Shown one piece after another: positions 7,407-16,472 of a stretch of DNA of 64,000 bases; the first letter of the stretch is position 1, and every line of letters begins with the position of its first letter. Origin of the DNA: UBA4615 sp046046245 (GTDB taxonomy: Bacteria; Pseudomonadota; Gammaproteobacteria; Burkholderiales; Burkholderiaceae_E); NCBI GenBank assembly GCA_046046245.1, contig JBJOKE010000022.1, forward strand, positions 62,001-126,000, written 5' to 3'. The notes beneath the pieces are model-generated. The model was given only the letters and a program-made list of their open reading frames with translations. It did not search any database and was not told where the DNA came from. Position numbers and translations under genes: made by a program.

Positions 7407-9478
7407 GTCGAGACCGGATCGAGGAGGATCTTGAAGTCGAAATGCTTCTGGAACTTCACGCCGCGCTCCCTCAACCATTGAAGCGGCGGGGAATACTGGA
7501 AGGGGTGGTAGCGCTGAAGTACGGCGTCGAGCTGACGCTGCCACGTCGCATGCATCGGCGTGGCGTCGTCGGCGGCCTTGCGCCTCAGTGCCGCAACGTC
7601 GACGTTCTCGCGGAGTTGCGGCTGATTGATGTCGCGATATATCAGTCCGTTGACCCCATCCGTGATGTACTCGTTCATGGTGGGCGCGTCAAAGGCGACC
7701 ACGCACAGCCCCCGGGACATCGCCTCTAGGAAGCCCATGCCGATTCCCTCGCAGCTGCGCGGCGCAATGTAGACGTCGCAGTCGTCGACGAGCGCGAGCG
7801 CATCGGCGCGGCTGGCGAGCCACCCGTGCGTGCGGACAAGGATCCCGTCGATCGTCCCGTCCTGCACGGTGTCAAGCTCATTCTGGCCTGGATCGCCATG
7901 GACGTTCACGATGAGTTCGGAGCAGCTGAGCTGCTTGCAGATATTGATCGCGGTGCGAAACGTGATCTCCGACGTTCGCTGCCAAAAGTACGCCTTCAAC
8001 CCTCCCGCAGCGCGCCGCTGCTCCGTGCGTTCGATCGAACGCTCGATCGAGGCGCGATTCAGCCCACTGTCCGGAAAGTATCGGATCAATGTGCTATCCC
8101 GCCCGATGCGCTGAAGCCGCTCGTGCAGGGTCCGACTGAACGACACGTAGCTCGCCGCCGAAGGGAACGACTCGTCTGGTCGGTGATTCGAGCCGTCGAA
8201 CATCGGGAAGAGCACGCGCTTTCGGTCGCCGGCCCGATCGAAATGCGGATAGATGTGAACCGTCTGCCAAGCCAGTTCGAGGTAGCAGCCCCACTGGTAG
8301 GTCGGGCTGTCGTACACCATCGGCGCGCGTACGTCTGTGTCGCACATGACCGAGACGGTGTTCAGGTCAGAAAAATGGTCGAAGAGGAACTTCTGCGATT
8401 TTGTTACTGCGTGGTACGGATGGTCGAATATACGCACAACGGGTGCGCTGAGCGACACCTGCGGAAGCATCTGGCGCCACTGGTCGACCATGGCGCGCAT
8501 CTGTACATCGAGCGAGATTGCTTCCCGTATTTCGTCCAACCGTCCCTCGGTCACCGCACTGACGCCCCTATCGCCCCTCAACTCCATCAACTGCCGGGCG
8601 AGGTCCTCCTTCGACTCGAAAGTCCTCAGCATCGGCGCCAGCTTCCGCGTATCCGCGTCCGAGAAGTTGCGCCGATGGCTGAACACGACGCAGCCGCAGG
8701 CTAGCGCTTCGTACACCCGGGTCGTCGGGCCTGCGAAGACTGACGGCGGGTCGATGCAAATGCGATAGCCGTTGTACTCATCGACGAGCTGGTCGTCGCC
8801 AAAACCTGCCGGATCGTACGTCTTGACGTCCACGAGCCCCAGCTCGGTCAGGTGCGCGACGAGTTCGCGCCGCTCCTGATACTGCGACGGATGCGTGAAC
8901 GGCTTGAGCTTGCCGCGAAAGAACGCGAATCCGCTTCGCGCGGATTGAGGGCGGCGACACTCGAAGAAGTTCGTGTCAACCGCGAAGTCGGACGCGACGA
9001 CGGGTCGCGAGCGTTCGATGAGTGTCTCGATGTACTCCGCCTCCGCCGGGCTTGCGTGCCAGATCACATTCACCAGCGACTGGCAGCTCATCAACGCACG
9101 CAGCTTCTCACGTCGTTCGTCTTCGGTACCATTCTGCAGCGTCTCGTGGAGGTACCCCACCTTGACGCACGGCGACATCCTGATGCGTAACCGCCACCGG
9201 TCGCTCGTGTGCAGAGCCTGGGAGTGCCAGTCGAATCCCAGGAACAATATGAACTCGCTGCCCGGCGCCGCCAAGTAGTCGAACAGACCGTCGTCGTCGC
9301 TGGGTTCCGCCTGTCCCCAGTCGGCCCTCGGTCTGAAGACCCGGCCGAGCAGGTCGATGCGGGATAGGGCATTCACGATGCCATGGCTCGCGGCGTGCGC
9401 GTGGCTCCCGGTAGCCTGCAGGACGACATCGATCCGCGGCGCGCGCGGCGTGCCATCACTTCGGGTCGACGGCGCCAC
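7403..9478 (-). CDS. two-module glycosyltransferase
   Basis: At 691 residues this is about twice the size of one GT-B enzyme and contains two glycosyltransferase modules. The first (about 17-330) has the CgeB/GT1-like signature VYEALACGCVVFSH. The second (about 350-680) has PRSCEGIGMGFLEAMSRG followed by VVAFDAPTMNEY and GVNGLIY, a classic GT4 donor site. Such tandem enzymes can add two successive sugars. The start is GTG 9478, preceded by purine-rich GGAGCAGGTGAG, and it overlaps the end of the epimerase gene by 23 bases. No membrane segment is evident, so it is probably cytoplasmic or membrane-associated. Confidence 0.8.
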   Translation of the reverse strand: MAPSTRSDGTPRAPRIDVVLQATGSHAHAASHGIVNALSRIDLLGRVFRPRADWGQAEPSDDDGLFDYLAAPGSEFILFLGFDWHSQALHTSDRWRLRIRMSPCVKVGYLHETLQNGTEDERREKLRALMSCQSLVNVIWHASPAEAEYIETLIERSRPVVASDFAVDTNFFECRRPQSARSGFAFFRGKLKPFTHPSQYQERRELVAHLTELGLVDVKTYDPAGFGDDQLVDEYNGYRICIDPPSVFAGPTTRVYEALACGCVVFSHRRNFSDADTRKLAPMLRTFESKEDLARQLMELRGDRGVSAVTEGRLDEIREAISLDVQMRAMVDQWRQMLPQVSLSAPVVRIFDHPYHAVTKSQKFLFDHFSDLNTVSVMCDTDVRAPMVYDSPTYQWGCYLELAWQTVHIYPHFDRAGDRKRVLFPMFDGSNHRPDESFPSAASYVSFSRTLHERLQRIGRDSTLIRYFPDSGLNRASIERSIERTEQRRAAGGLKAYFWQRTSEITFRTAINICKQLSCSELIVNVHGDPGQNELDTVQDGTIDGILVRTHGWLASRADALALVDDCDVYIAPRSCEGIGMGFLEAMSRGLCVVAFDAPTMNEYITDGVNGLIYRDINQPQLRENVDVAALRRKAADDATPMHATWQRQLDAVLQRYHPFQYSPPLQWLRERGVKFQKHFDFKILLDPVST

Positions 9479-10436
9479 GGCTCACCTGCTCCTCGATCCA
9501 GCGGTATGTGCGCTCGATCCCGTAGCGCAGAGGCTTGCTGGGTCGCCAACCAAGTTCCCGCTCGACCAGGCGGTTATCGGAGTTGCGGCCCCGAACACCG
9601 GTCGGCCCGTCGATATGGACCTTCTCGATGCGCTTGCCTGCGATGTCAGCGACCAAATCGACGAGCCCGTTGATTGTGACCATCTCGTCGGACCCGACGT
9701 TGTAGGGACCGGTTCGGTTGGAGCGCAGCAGCGTGATCGTCCCGTCGAGACACTCGTCGACGTATAGGAAGGAGCGCGTTTGCTTCCCGTCTCCCCAGAT
9801 CTCGATCGCGCTGTTGTTCTTGGCCATCGCCACCTTGCGGCAGATGGCGGCTGGCGATTTCTCCTTGCCGTTGTTCCAGGCGCCCAAGGGCCCGAATACA
9901 TTGTGATACCGGGCGACCTTGCAGTTCATGCCGTGGTTGCGGTTGTAGGCAAGGTATATCCGCTCCGAGAAGAGCTTTTCCCAGCCGTACTCGCTGTCCG
10001 GGTTTGCCGGGTAGGCTGAACTCTCCGCGCAGTTCGGATTGTCGGGATCGAGCTGGTTATGCTCCGGGTACATGCAGGCGCTCGACGAGTAGAAGATCGT
10101 CGTTACGTTCCGCCGGCGGCATGCCTCGACCACGTTGAGGTTGATGGTGGCCGAGTTGTACATCACGTTCGCATCGTTGAGACCGGTGAAGATGTATCCA
10201 GCTCCGCCCATGTCGGCCGCGAGTTGGTAGACCTCGTCGAAGCGCTTGTCGATCACCGACGCGACGAAACCCTGATTGCACAGGTCGCCGATCATGAAGT
10301 CGTCGGCCGCGGTTGGTTCATACGATGGGAACTTGAGGTCAACGCCTCGGACCCAGTCCCCGCCTTGCTTGAGGCGTTTGACGAGGTGGTGGCCGATGAA
10401 GCCCCCGGCGCCGAGAACAAGCACTTTCCTAGACAT
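9456..10436 (-). CDS. GDP-mannose 3,5-epimerase-like SDR
   Basis: An extended short-chain dehydrogenase of 326 residues. The NAD-binding GAGGFIG is at residues 9-15 and the catalytic Tyr150/Lys154 pair is in YGWEK. It follows the plant GDP-mannose 3,5-epimerase pattern closely: QLAADMGGAGYI, SSSACMYPEH with the catalytic Cys (Cys121), and GAWNNGKEKSPAAICRK with the second acid/base Lys. The family converts GDP-D-mannose to GDP-L-galactose and GDP-L-gulose. ManC in the same locus would supply GDP-mannose. ATG 10436 is preferred over the ATG five codons upstream because CAGGAG lies 5-6 bases before it. The main alternative is a generic NDP-sugar epimerase/dehydratase. Confidence 0.8.
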   Translation of the reverse strand: MSRKVLVLGAGGFIGHHLVKRLKQGGDWVRGVDLKFPSYEPTAADDFMIGDLCNQGFVASVIDKRFDEVYQLAADMGGAGYIFTGLNDANVMYNSATINLNVVEACRRRNVTTIFYSSSACMYPEHNQLDPDNPNCAESSAYPANPDSEYGWEKLFSERIYLAYNRNHGMNCKVARYHNVFGPLGAWNNGKEKSPAAICRKVAMAKNNSAIEIWGDGKQTRSFLYVDECLDGTITLLRSNRTGPYNVGSDEMVTINGLVDLVADIAGKRIEKVHIDGPTGVRGRNSDNRLVERELGWRPSKPLRYGIERTYRWIEEQVSRGAVDPK

Positions 10437-10622
10437 GACAACTCCTGACATGAGGTTGAATATCGAGTTGCATCACAGACTTCCTCTTCTCGGCTTCCTG
10501 CGGGCGCGCTTCCGGGTTTACGTCCGGGGCGAGCCTGGGAGAGCTCTGGTATTCATTGTTCGCGTCGCGATCGCGACGCGGGCCGGCCAAGCCCGCGAAG
10601 CGACTGCATGTGCGCCGCGCGG

Positions 10623-11591
10623 TCACTCGGCGTCCTCGGGCGAGTATCCGAGCCGCTCGAGCAGCGTCTCGTAGACATGTACGCCCCTGAAGGCACGGGC
10701 GAGCGCCACGGCTGGGGGATGGCGTTCGCGCAAGCCGATCGAATCGCTGCTCCGCCCGCTGTCGCCGGTCACCCGGAACTGCCCGAACAGGTCGACGAAG
10801 TCGTCCGACTGGGTGAACTCGAGGATCTCGACGATTCGCCGCATGACGACGAGCGGATCGGCCACGAAATCTTCGTAGCGGACCACCGGGATGCCGGGGT
10901 GGGCGTCGATAAACGCATGCTGCCTCGCGCAGTACGTGCCGAAGTCGGGCGGGGTGAATTGCACCCAGCCGTTCTGCTGCAGCGAGGTGAAGCTATCCAC
11001 GGGATGACGGACAGTGATCACTGAGCGGACGGGAACCCCCGAAGGCAGCAGATCGACGAGGCGCGGGCGAACCGGCACTCGATCACCGACGCAGAAGTGA
11101 CTGTGCGAGTGATCGCGAAGCAGCAAGTGCCTGCCGGACCGGACCGTCTCCGAGTGCAGGACTTCGACTTGAGCGCGGAACATCCGCCCAATCAGTTCGG
11201 GGTCGCGTCCTCCCGGTGTCAGCTTGACGAGGGCGACAAGGTCGGACGGCGCAAAAGCGGGCCGATCGAGATCGAAGAGGATATCGCTTAGCGGATCAAC
11301 CTCACTGAGCAGGCGTACGTTGGGCAGCGCAGAGAGGCATTTCGCGAATAGGGTGCCGCCCGTGCAGGCCAGGTGATGTAGCGTGCGGATCGGATCCACC
11401 GGTCGCGCACCGATCGACTCGATCAGTCTGCGGCAATCTTCGAGCTGCGCCTGCAGGTCGCCGCGCGCCGCGACGCGTGATGAGGCGCCGATAGGGATGC
11501 CCGCGTCGCAAATCAGCGCGATGCAGGCATCGAGTTCGGCCTTGACCGCGTAGCAGTCGGCGCGGTCAAGGGTCATTGCCGGCGCGCTCAT
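10623..11591 (-). CDS. sulfotransferase-like protein
   Basis: A protein of 322 residues resembling PAPS-dependent sulfotransferases. A 5'-phosphosulfate loop is seen in HHLACTGGTLFAKCLS and a 3'-phosphate-binding segment in VITVRHPVDSFTSLQ. A helical N-terminal extension of about 70 residues precedes the core. If active it would add sulfate to a sugar hydroxyl of the exported glycan. ATG 11591 overlaps the TGA of the coiled-coil gene (ATGA), so the two are coupled. A 186-base spacer separates it from the epimerase start, and no clear promoter is visible there. The sulfotransferase assignment rests on the two nucleotide-binding segments only. Confidence 0.65.
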   Translation of the reverse strand: MSAPAMTLDRADCYAVKAELDACIALICDAGIPIGASSRVAARGDLQAQLEDCRRLIESIGARPVDPIRTLHHLACTGGTLFAKCLSALPNVRLLSEVDPLSDILFDLDRPAFAPSDLVALVKLTPGGRDPELIGRMFRAQVEVLHSETVRSGRHLLLRDHSHSHFCVGDRVPVRPRLVDLLPSGVPVRSVITVRHPVDSFTSLQQNGWVQFTPPDFGTYCARQHAFIDAHPGIPVVRYEDFVADPLVVMRRIVEILEFTQSDDFVDLFGQFRVTGDSGRSSDSIGLRERHPPAVALARAFRGVHVYETLLERLGYSPEDAE

Positions 11592-13513
11592 GGCTTGGCT
11601 GCGGTGCCCCGCCGCGCCGCGGAACGGGTGCCGTTGCGGGCGCGGGTGGACCGCGGGGTGGCGGGTGTGTCGGGCGGTCCGTCTGGACCAACTCCTTCCG
11701 CGGGCGCTGCGGAGGTCGAACCGCCAGCTGCGACGAGCCGACCAGCCGCAGCGTGCAATCGCTGGGCCAGCGCGGCAAGCAGGCACTCCCGGTCTCGATC
11801 GCGCCGATCCAGGATGGCATAGCGGTTGCGCAGGTCGGCTAGATCGTTCTCGCGCAGTGTGATGAGGCGCACGGCGAGCGCAGCGGACTGCTCGGCCCGC
11901 CTGCATTCGGCCCGTGTAGCATCCAGATCACTCAAGAGCGTAGCGATCCGGCTCTGGTGCTCCGCGGCCAGGATCTCGCTTGCGGACGCGCGCGCGGCCG
12001 CATCCTCCGAAAGGCGCACCGATGCCGCAACTTCCTCGCGCATTCGGGTCGCTTGGTTCACCGCCTCCACCCGCTCCTGCATTGCGGCCGCCAGCCGAGC
12101 CTCGACGTCCTGGCAAGCCTGCCGGACGTCTTCAGTGCGGGCCGCCGAGTGGGCTAGCTCGCGCTCAAGCTGCGACGCCTCCTGTTCTTTCGCTTCCAAT
12201 TCGCGCCTGCAATTCTCGAGAGCGCATTCGCGCTCCGTGACGGTGGCGCGAGCGGCATCAAGCATCGCGCGCAGCTCGGCGATCTCACCGTCGCGGACCT
12301 CCCAGCGCTCCTCAAGGTCCCGTCGGCAAGCATCGGCCTCGGCCAACCCGGCATTGAGCCCGTCGCGTTCGGTCCGGAGTGCATCGATCTCGAGCCGAAG
12401 GGTGTCACCCTCCAGGCGGTAGCGCTCGAGCTCGACGCCGGATCGCTCGCGTTCAGCAACCGTCGCCGTGAACGTCGCCTGCTGAGCCTCGATGAGCGCC
12501 GTCAGTGCGCCGTGGGACGCCGAAACGTCGTCCATGCGGGCACCCAGCGCAGCGTAAAGCCGCTCCATCGATTCGATACGGCCCAACCGCTCTGTGGCGA
12601 GCGCCTGCACGTCGGCGAAGTCCAGCCGGAGTTGCGCCAGCGCGGCGCCCTGCTCGCAGGCATCGCGGCGGGACGCTTCCAGGGCGGCGTCCTGTTCGGC
12701 CGAAGCCTGCCGCATGTGCTCGATGGTCCGAAGCGCCTCTTCGCGCGCAGAGTCAGCGAGAGCACGATCCGATTCGGCTTGCGTCAGGCGCTCGCGGAGC
12801 ATCGACAGCTCGAGGCGCGTCCGGTCGACGCGCAGCACGACCGTCGGCCAGAGCGGCGCGGCCCTGTTTTCAACCCCTTCAAGCACCAGGAAGCCGCTGG
12901 TCAGACGCTCGACCACCTCGCTGCAGGTTGGGACGACGCCGTCCAGTGAGACCCGACATCCAGAGATCACGATGAAGTCGAACGCAGCGAGGCGGTCGCG
13001 CGACACTGCATCGAGCAGAAGACTTTCCTGGCCGGCAACGTCGAGCACCAGGACGTGGCTGAATCCATCCGACTGGCCGAGAGCCACCCGGTCGAGAATG
13101 GACGCAAGCTTGACCGACTCCCGGGTCTCGATCGACAGCGTGCGGACGCGAGGGAGATGCTTCGAGAGACGTTCCGTACCGATCGGACCATCCAGCGCGG
13201 GCAGCGTGAAACGCCGCCAACGAGTCGGCGCTCCGTCGGCGCTGACGACGCAAGACTCGACCGACACGTCACGACGGCGGGCGACGCGCCGTCGAAGCGC
13301 TTCTGCCCGATCCGGATCGCCCTCGATGAGCACGACGTGCTGCGGCCGGAGCGCTAACCAAGCTTCCAGCATCTCCGCTTCGCCGGCACCGATGACGATC
13401 ACGCGACCAACCGGGCGGTCCAGCCGCTGCTGGATCCGCTGCACCACGGCATCGACCGCGGTGACCGGGGTGTGAACGGCGACGGGCATCTCGACTCGAA
13501 TCGATGTGTTCAT
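11588..13513 (-). CDS. Rossmann domain fused to a long coiled coil
   Basis: A protein of 641 residues in three parts. The N-terminal ~230 residues resemble an FkbM-like or other SAM-dependent methyltransferase fold: GRVIVIGAGEAEMLEAW near residue 36, HVVLIEGDPDRA, and VLVLDVAGQESLLLD. Residues ~235-590 are a nearly unbroken heptad-patterned coiled coil rich in Glu, Arg, Ala and Leu. The tail is basic and Ala/Thr/Arg-rich. Enzymes joined to coiled coils act as chain-length rulers in some O-antigen systems (for example WbdD), and such a role is an inference here. The gene is coupled to the downstream sulfotransferase and starts 7 bases after the export-protein gene ends. The methyltransferase catalytic residues are not certain. 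Confidence 0.7.
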   Translation of the reverse strand: MNTSIRVEMPVAVHTPVTAVDAVVQRIQQRLDRPVGRVIVIGAGEAEMLEAWLALRPQHVVLIEGDPDRAEALRRRVARRRDVSVESCVVSADGAPTRWRRFTLPALDGPIGTERLSKHLPRVRTLSIETRESVKLASILDRVALGQSDGFSHVLVLDVAGQESLLLDAVSRDRLAAFDFIVISGCRVSLDGVVPTCSEVVERLTSGFLVLEGVENRAAPLWPTVVLRVDRTRLELSMLRERLTQAESDRALADSAREEALRTIEHMRQASAEQDAALEASRRDACEQGAALAQLRLDFADVQALATERLGRIESMERLYAALGARMDDVSASHGALTALIEAQQATFTATVAERERSGVELERYRLEGDTLRLEIDALRTERDGLNAGLAEADACRRDLEERWEVRDGEIAELRAMLDAARATVTERECALENCRRELEAKEQEASQLERELAHSAARTEDVRQACQDVEARLAAAMQERVEAVNQATRMREEVAASVRLSEDAAARASASEILAAEHQSRIATLLSDLDATRAECRRAEQSAALAVRLITLRENDLADLRNRYAILDRRDRDRECLLAALAQRLHAAAGRLVAAGGSTSAAPAEGVGPDGPPDTPATPRSTRARNGTRSAARRGTAAKP

Positions 13514-13520
13514 GAAGCCC

Positions 13521-14705
13521 TCACCGCACCACCTGAATCGTGTTCAACACCGGATAAGTCACCGTGAACACCAGGTTCAGGAACTTCTGCAGCTCCACCG
13601 CCGGCGCGTTGCTCACGTACATGACGTCGCGGTCGCGCATCCGGAAGCTCTGCATCACGAAGAAGCTCTCGGCATTCGCGAGGTTGATCCGGTACACCAC
13701 GGGCACGCGCCCTTCGGGCGTGGCGCGAACCGGCTGGGTCGGCCACTCGAGCGCGTCGGACGGCTCGAAGCGGAACACGAAGACGCCCTTCGGATCGGAC
13801 CGGGCGTCGTTCATGCCGCCGGCGCGGGCGAGCGCCTGCGCAAGCGTGATGCCCTGCGCCTCGAACGCGATCTCCTCGTTCTTGCCGGTCGCGCCGAGCG
13901 CGCTGAACGACAGCGGCTGGTACAGCGCAGTGACCACGTCGCCGCCGCGCAGCTGCACGTTCTGGCGCGGGTCGCGGATCACCTGGTCGAGCGGCATCGC
14001 GACGAACTGCTCGCCGCGGGTCACCTGCACGGTCATGCGGTTCACCGGCTGGCGCACGCCGCCGGCCTGCGCGAGCGCATCGAGCACGCGCTCGCCGAGC
14101 GGGGTCAGCGGCATGCGCACGCTGTTGCTCACCTCGCCCACGACGGTCACCATCGACGAGGCGTAGCGCACGATCCGCACGATCGCGTCGGGCTGGTTGG
14201 CCTTGCCGCGCAGGTTGCGGACGATCTCGGCCTGCACCTCCTGCGGACTGCGACCGATCGCCCGGATGGTTCCGGCGAAGGGCACGCGGATGTTGCCGTC
14301 GCGGTCCACCACCTGCTCGGGGAGCGACGTGGACCGCACGGTCGACGGCATCCTCGGGTCCACCGGCCCGACGCCGAACAAGGTCGCCGGCGGCGCCTCC
14401 CACAGCGACACGTCGAGCACGTCGCCGACGCCGATCACGGTGGACCGGTCGGACGGCGCCGCGTTGCCCAGCGAGTCGGCGAACGAGGCCTGCTGCTGGC
14501 GCGACAGCAGCGCCCGCGCGACGTTCGCGTCGAGGTTGACGATCTGCACCGACCCCGCGGCCACCGGCGCCTTCAGCGAATCGAACACCTGGTCGGTGTG
14601 CGGCCCGGCGGTCGGCATCTGCGTGTTGCAGCCGGCGAGCACCAGCGCGCACGCGAGCGCGAGGACGCGGGACGGGCGGCGGAACGGCGGCGGAAGGAGG
14701 CTCAT
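13521..14705 (-). CDS. outer-membrane polysaccharide export lipoprotein (Wza/KpsD type)
   Basis: An OPX-family protein of 394 residues that would form the outer-membrane exit channel for the polysaccharide. The signal peptide ends in the lipobox LVLAGC (Cys at about residue 26). The poly-export domain follows with GVGDVLDVSLWEAP and DGNIRVPFAGTIRAIGRS. SLBB repeats are seen in VTVVGEVSNSVRMPL and in a further pair. The C-terminus is hydrophobic (FTVTYPVLNTIQVVR), consistent with membrane insertion. It ends 7 bases before the coiled-coil gene and begins 19 bases after manC. Base composition becomes much more GC-rich from this gene onward. Confidence 0.9.
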   Translation of the reverse strand: MSLLPPPFRRPSRVLALACALVLAGCNTQMPTAGPHTDQVFDSLKAPVAAGSVQIVNLDANVARALLSRQQQASFADSLGNAAPSDRSTVIGVGDVLDVSLWEAPPATLFGVGPVDPRMPSTVRSTSLPEQVVDRDGNIRVPFAGTIRAIGRSPQEVQAEIVRNLRGKANQPDAIVRIVRYASSMVTVVGEVSNSVRMPLTPLGERVLDALAQAGGVRQPVNRMTVQVTRGEQFVAMPLDQVIRDPRQNVQLRGGDVVTALYQPLSFSALGATGKNEEIAFEAQGITLAQALARAGGMNDARSDPKGVFVFRFEPSDALEWPTQPVRATPEGRVPVVYRINLANAESFFVMQSFRMRDRDVMYVSNAPAVELQKFLNLVFTVTYPVLNTIQVVR

Positions 14706-14724
14706 GCGGTCGGCGTCGTCGGGC

Positions 14725-16158
14725 TCAGCTGCGGCCGTAGGTGTCCTGGAACCGGACGATGTCGTCCTCGCCGAGGTAGCTCCCCGACTGCACCTCGATG
14801 ATCTCGAGGGGCACCTTGCCGGGATTGGCGAGGCGATGGGTCTGGCCGAGCGGGATGTACGTGCTCTGGTTCTCGGAGAGCAGCGTCACCTTGTCGCCGA
14901 CGGTGACCTCCGCGGTGCCGGACACGACGATCCAGTGCTCGGCGCGGTGGTGGTGCATCTGCAGCGACAGCGACGCGCCCGGCTTCACCATGATCCGCTT
15001 GACCTGGAAGCGCGGGCCGGAGTCGATGCTGTCGTACCAGCCCCAGGGGCGGTGCACCTGGCGGTGCAGGTCGGGCTCGTGGCGCCGCGAGGACTGCAGG
15101 CACTGCACGACCTTCTTGACGTCCTGGCTGTGCCGGCGGTCGGTGACGAGGACCGCGTCGGGCGTCTCGACCACCACGACGTCGTCGAGGCCGACCACGC
15201 TCACCAGCCGGCTCGTCGCGTGGATCAGCGTGTTGTGCGCGTCGCGCACGATCGCGTCGCCGACGGTCGCGTTGCCCTCCGGGTCCTTCTCGGCGACCTG
15301 CCACACCGCGTCCCAGGCGCCGAGATCGGACCAGCCCGCATCCAGCGGCACCATGCGGATGGGGAAGCGGCTCTTCGGGCAGCGCTCCATCACCGCGTAG
15401 TCGACCGACTCGGACGGCACGGCCTCGAACTCAGCCTTGCCGGGACGCACGAACATGCCGTCGACGGTGCGCGCGTCCCAGGCGGCCCGCGTCGCCGCGG
15501 CGATGTCGGGGCGGAACGTCTCGAGCGCGTCCAGCCACGTCGACGCGCGCAGCACGAAGATGCCGGCGTTCCAGTAGTAGTTGCCTTCGGCGAGGTAGCG
15601 CGTGGCGCTCTGAAGGTCGGGCTTCTCGACGAACTCGCCGACGGCGAGCGCGCCATCCACCGGCTCGGCACGCAGGTAGCCGTATCCGGTCTCCGGCCCG
15701 GTCGGCTGGATGCCGAGGATGGCGATCCCGCCGTCGGCGGCGAGTTGCACGGCGGTGCGCAGGCCGCGCGCGAACGCGTCGGGATCGGTGACGGTCTGGT
15801 CGGCGGGCGTCACGAGGAGCACGGGATCCTGGCCGTCGGCCTGCGCGTACAGCGCGGCCAGCGTCAGCGCCGGGGCGGTGTTGCGCCCGACGGGCTCGAG
15901 CAGCAGGCGGGCGTCGTCCAGACCGATCTGACGCAGCTGCTCGGCGACGAGGAAGCGGTGCGCATCGTTGCCCACGACGCAGGGCACGGCGAGACGGATC
16001 CGATCGTCGCCCAGGTCCCGCAGGCGACCGACGGCCTGCTGCAGCAGGCTGCGCTCGCCGCCGAGGCTGAGGAACTGCTTGGGGAACTGCGCGCGGCTCA
16101 AGGGCCACAGGCGGCTGCCGGAACCACCGGCCATCACGACGGGCTGGACTGTAATCAC
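14725..16158 (-). CDS. manC: mannose-1-phosphate guanylyltransferase / mannose-6-phosphate isomerase
   Basis: A type II bifunctional enzyme of 477 residues, the usual length for ManC/AlgA. The N-terminal nucleotidyltransferase opens with VVMAGGSGSRLWPLSR and has the FVEKP signature. The C-terminal cupin isomerase domain has RPWGWYDSIDSG, QMHHHRAEHW and IPLGQTHRLANPG. It makes GDP-mannose, the likely substrate of the epimerase encoded downstream at 9456-10436. The start is GTG 16158, with CAGGAG 12 bases upstream, which is a long spacing. No better in-frame start exists before the conserved N-terminus. It is probably the first gene of the locus transcribed from the 16.2-16.6 kb intergenic region. 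Confidence 0.92.
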   Translation of the reverse strand: MITVQPVVMAGGSGSRLWPLSRAQFPKQFLSLGGERSLLQQAVGRLRDLGDDRIRLAVPCVVGNDAHRFLVAEQLRQIGLDDARLLLEPVGRNTAPALTLAALYAQADGQDPVLLVTPADQTVTDPDAFARGLRTAVQLAADGGIAILGIQPTGPETGYGYLRAEPVDGALAVGEFVEKPDLQSATRYLAEGNYYWNAGIFVLRASTWLDALETFRPDIAAATRAAWDARTVDGMFVRPGKAEFEAVPSESVDYAVMERCPKSRFPIRMVPLDAGWSDLGAWDAVWQVAEKDPEGNATVGDAIVRDAHNTLIHATSRLVSVVGLDDVVVVETPDAVLVTDRRHSQDVKKVVQCLQSSRRHEPDLHRQVHRPWGWYDSIDSGPRFQVKRIMVKPGASLSLQMHHHRAEHWIVVSGTAEVTVGDKVTLLSENQSTYIPLGQTHRLANPGKVPLEIIEVQSGSYLGEDDIVRFQDTYGRS

Positions 16159-16429
16159 CGCGGACTCACTCTCCTGGGGTTGCAGTTCGCATCGGCTCCG
16201 AGGGGGCGACCCATGCGCTCGCAGCAATGTCACCGCAACGCGTCCGACCCGTAGGCATCGCAGGGAACGAGCGGCGGCTGCGAGGGGTCGCGCGGCGCGC
16301 CGGTGTGGCGTCGGGACCCACGACACAAGGGTCGTGCATCGACGGGCCTCTCCTCGCCGCGGCGCTCGCGACCCCCTGGCTCACCGGCGGATTCACGGAC
16401 ACCGCTGACTACCAGGGTTGAAATAGTAC

Positions 16430-16444
16430 GTCGATTCAATCGAC
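16430..16444. promoter_or_regulatory. perfect inverted repeat, candidate operator
   Basis: GTCGATT-C-AATCGAC is a perfect 7-bp dyad around one central base, about 270 bases upstream of manC. On the minus strand it adjoins TACTAT, a possible -10 element. Symmetric sites of this size usually bind homodimeric regulators. Which protein binds is unknown. Confidence 0.45.
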
Positions 16445-16457
16445 TAGCGCCAGCTTC

Positions 16458-16472
16458 TCACGTTTGACGTGA
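16458..16472. promoter_or_regulatory. second inverted repeat
   Basis: TCACG-N5-CGTGA, a 5-bp dyad with a TTTGA spacer, sits 13 bases from the first inverted repeat. It may be a second operator half or a separate regulator site. Confidence 0.35.
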
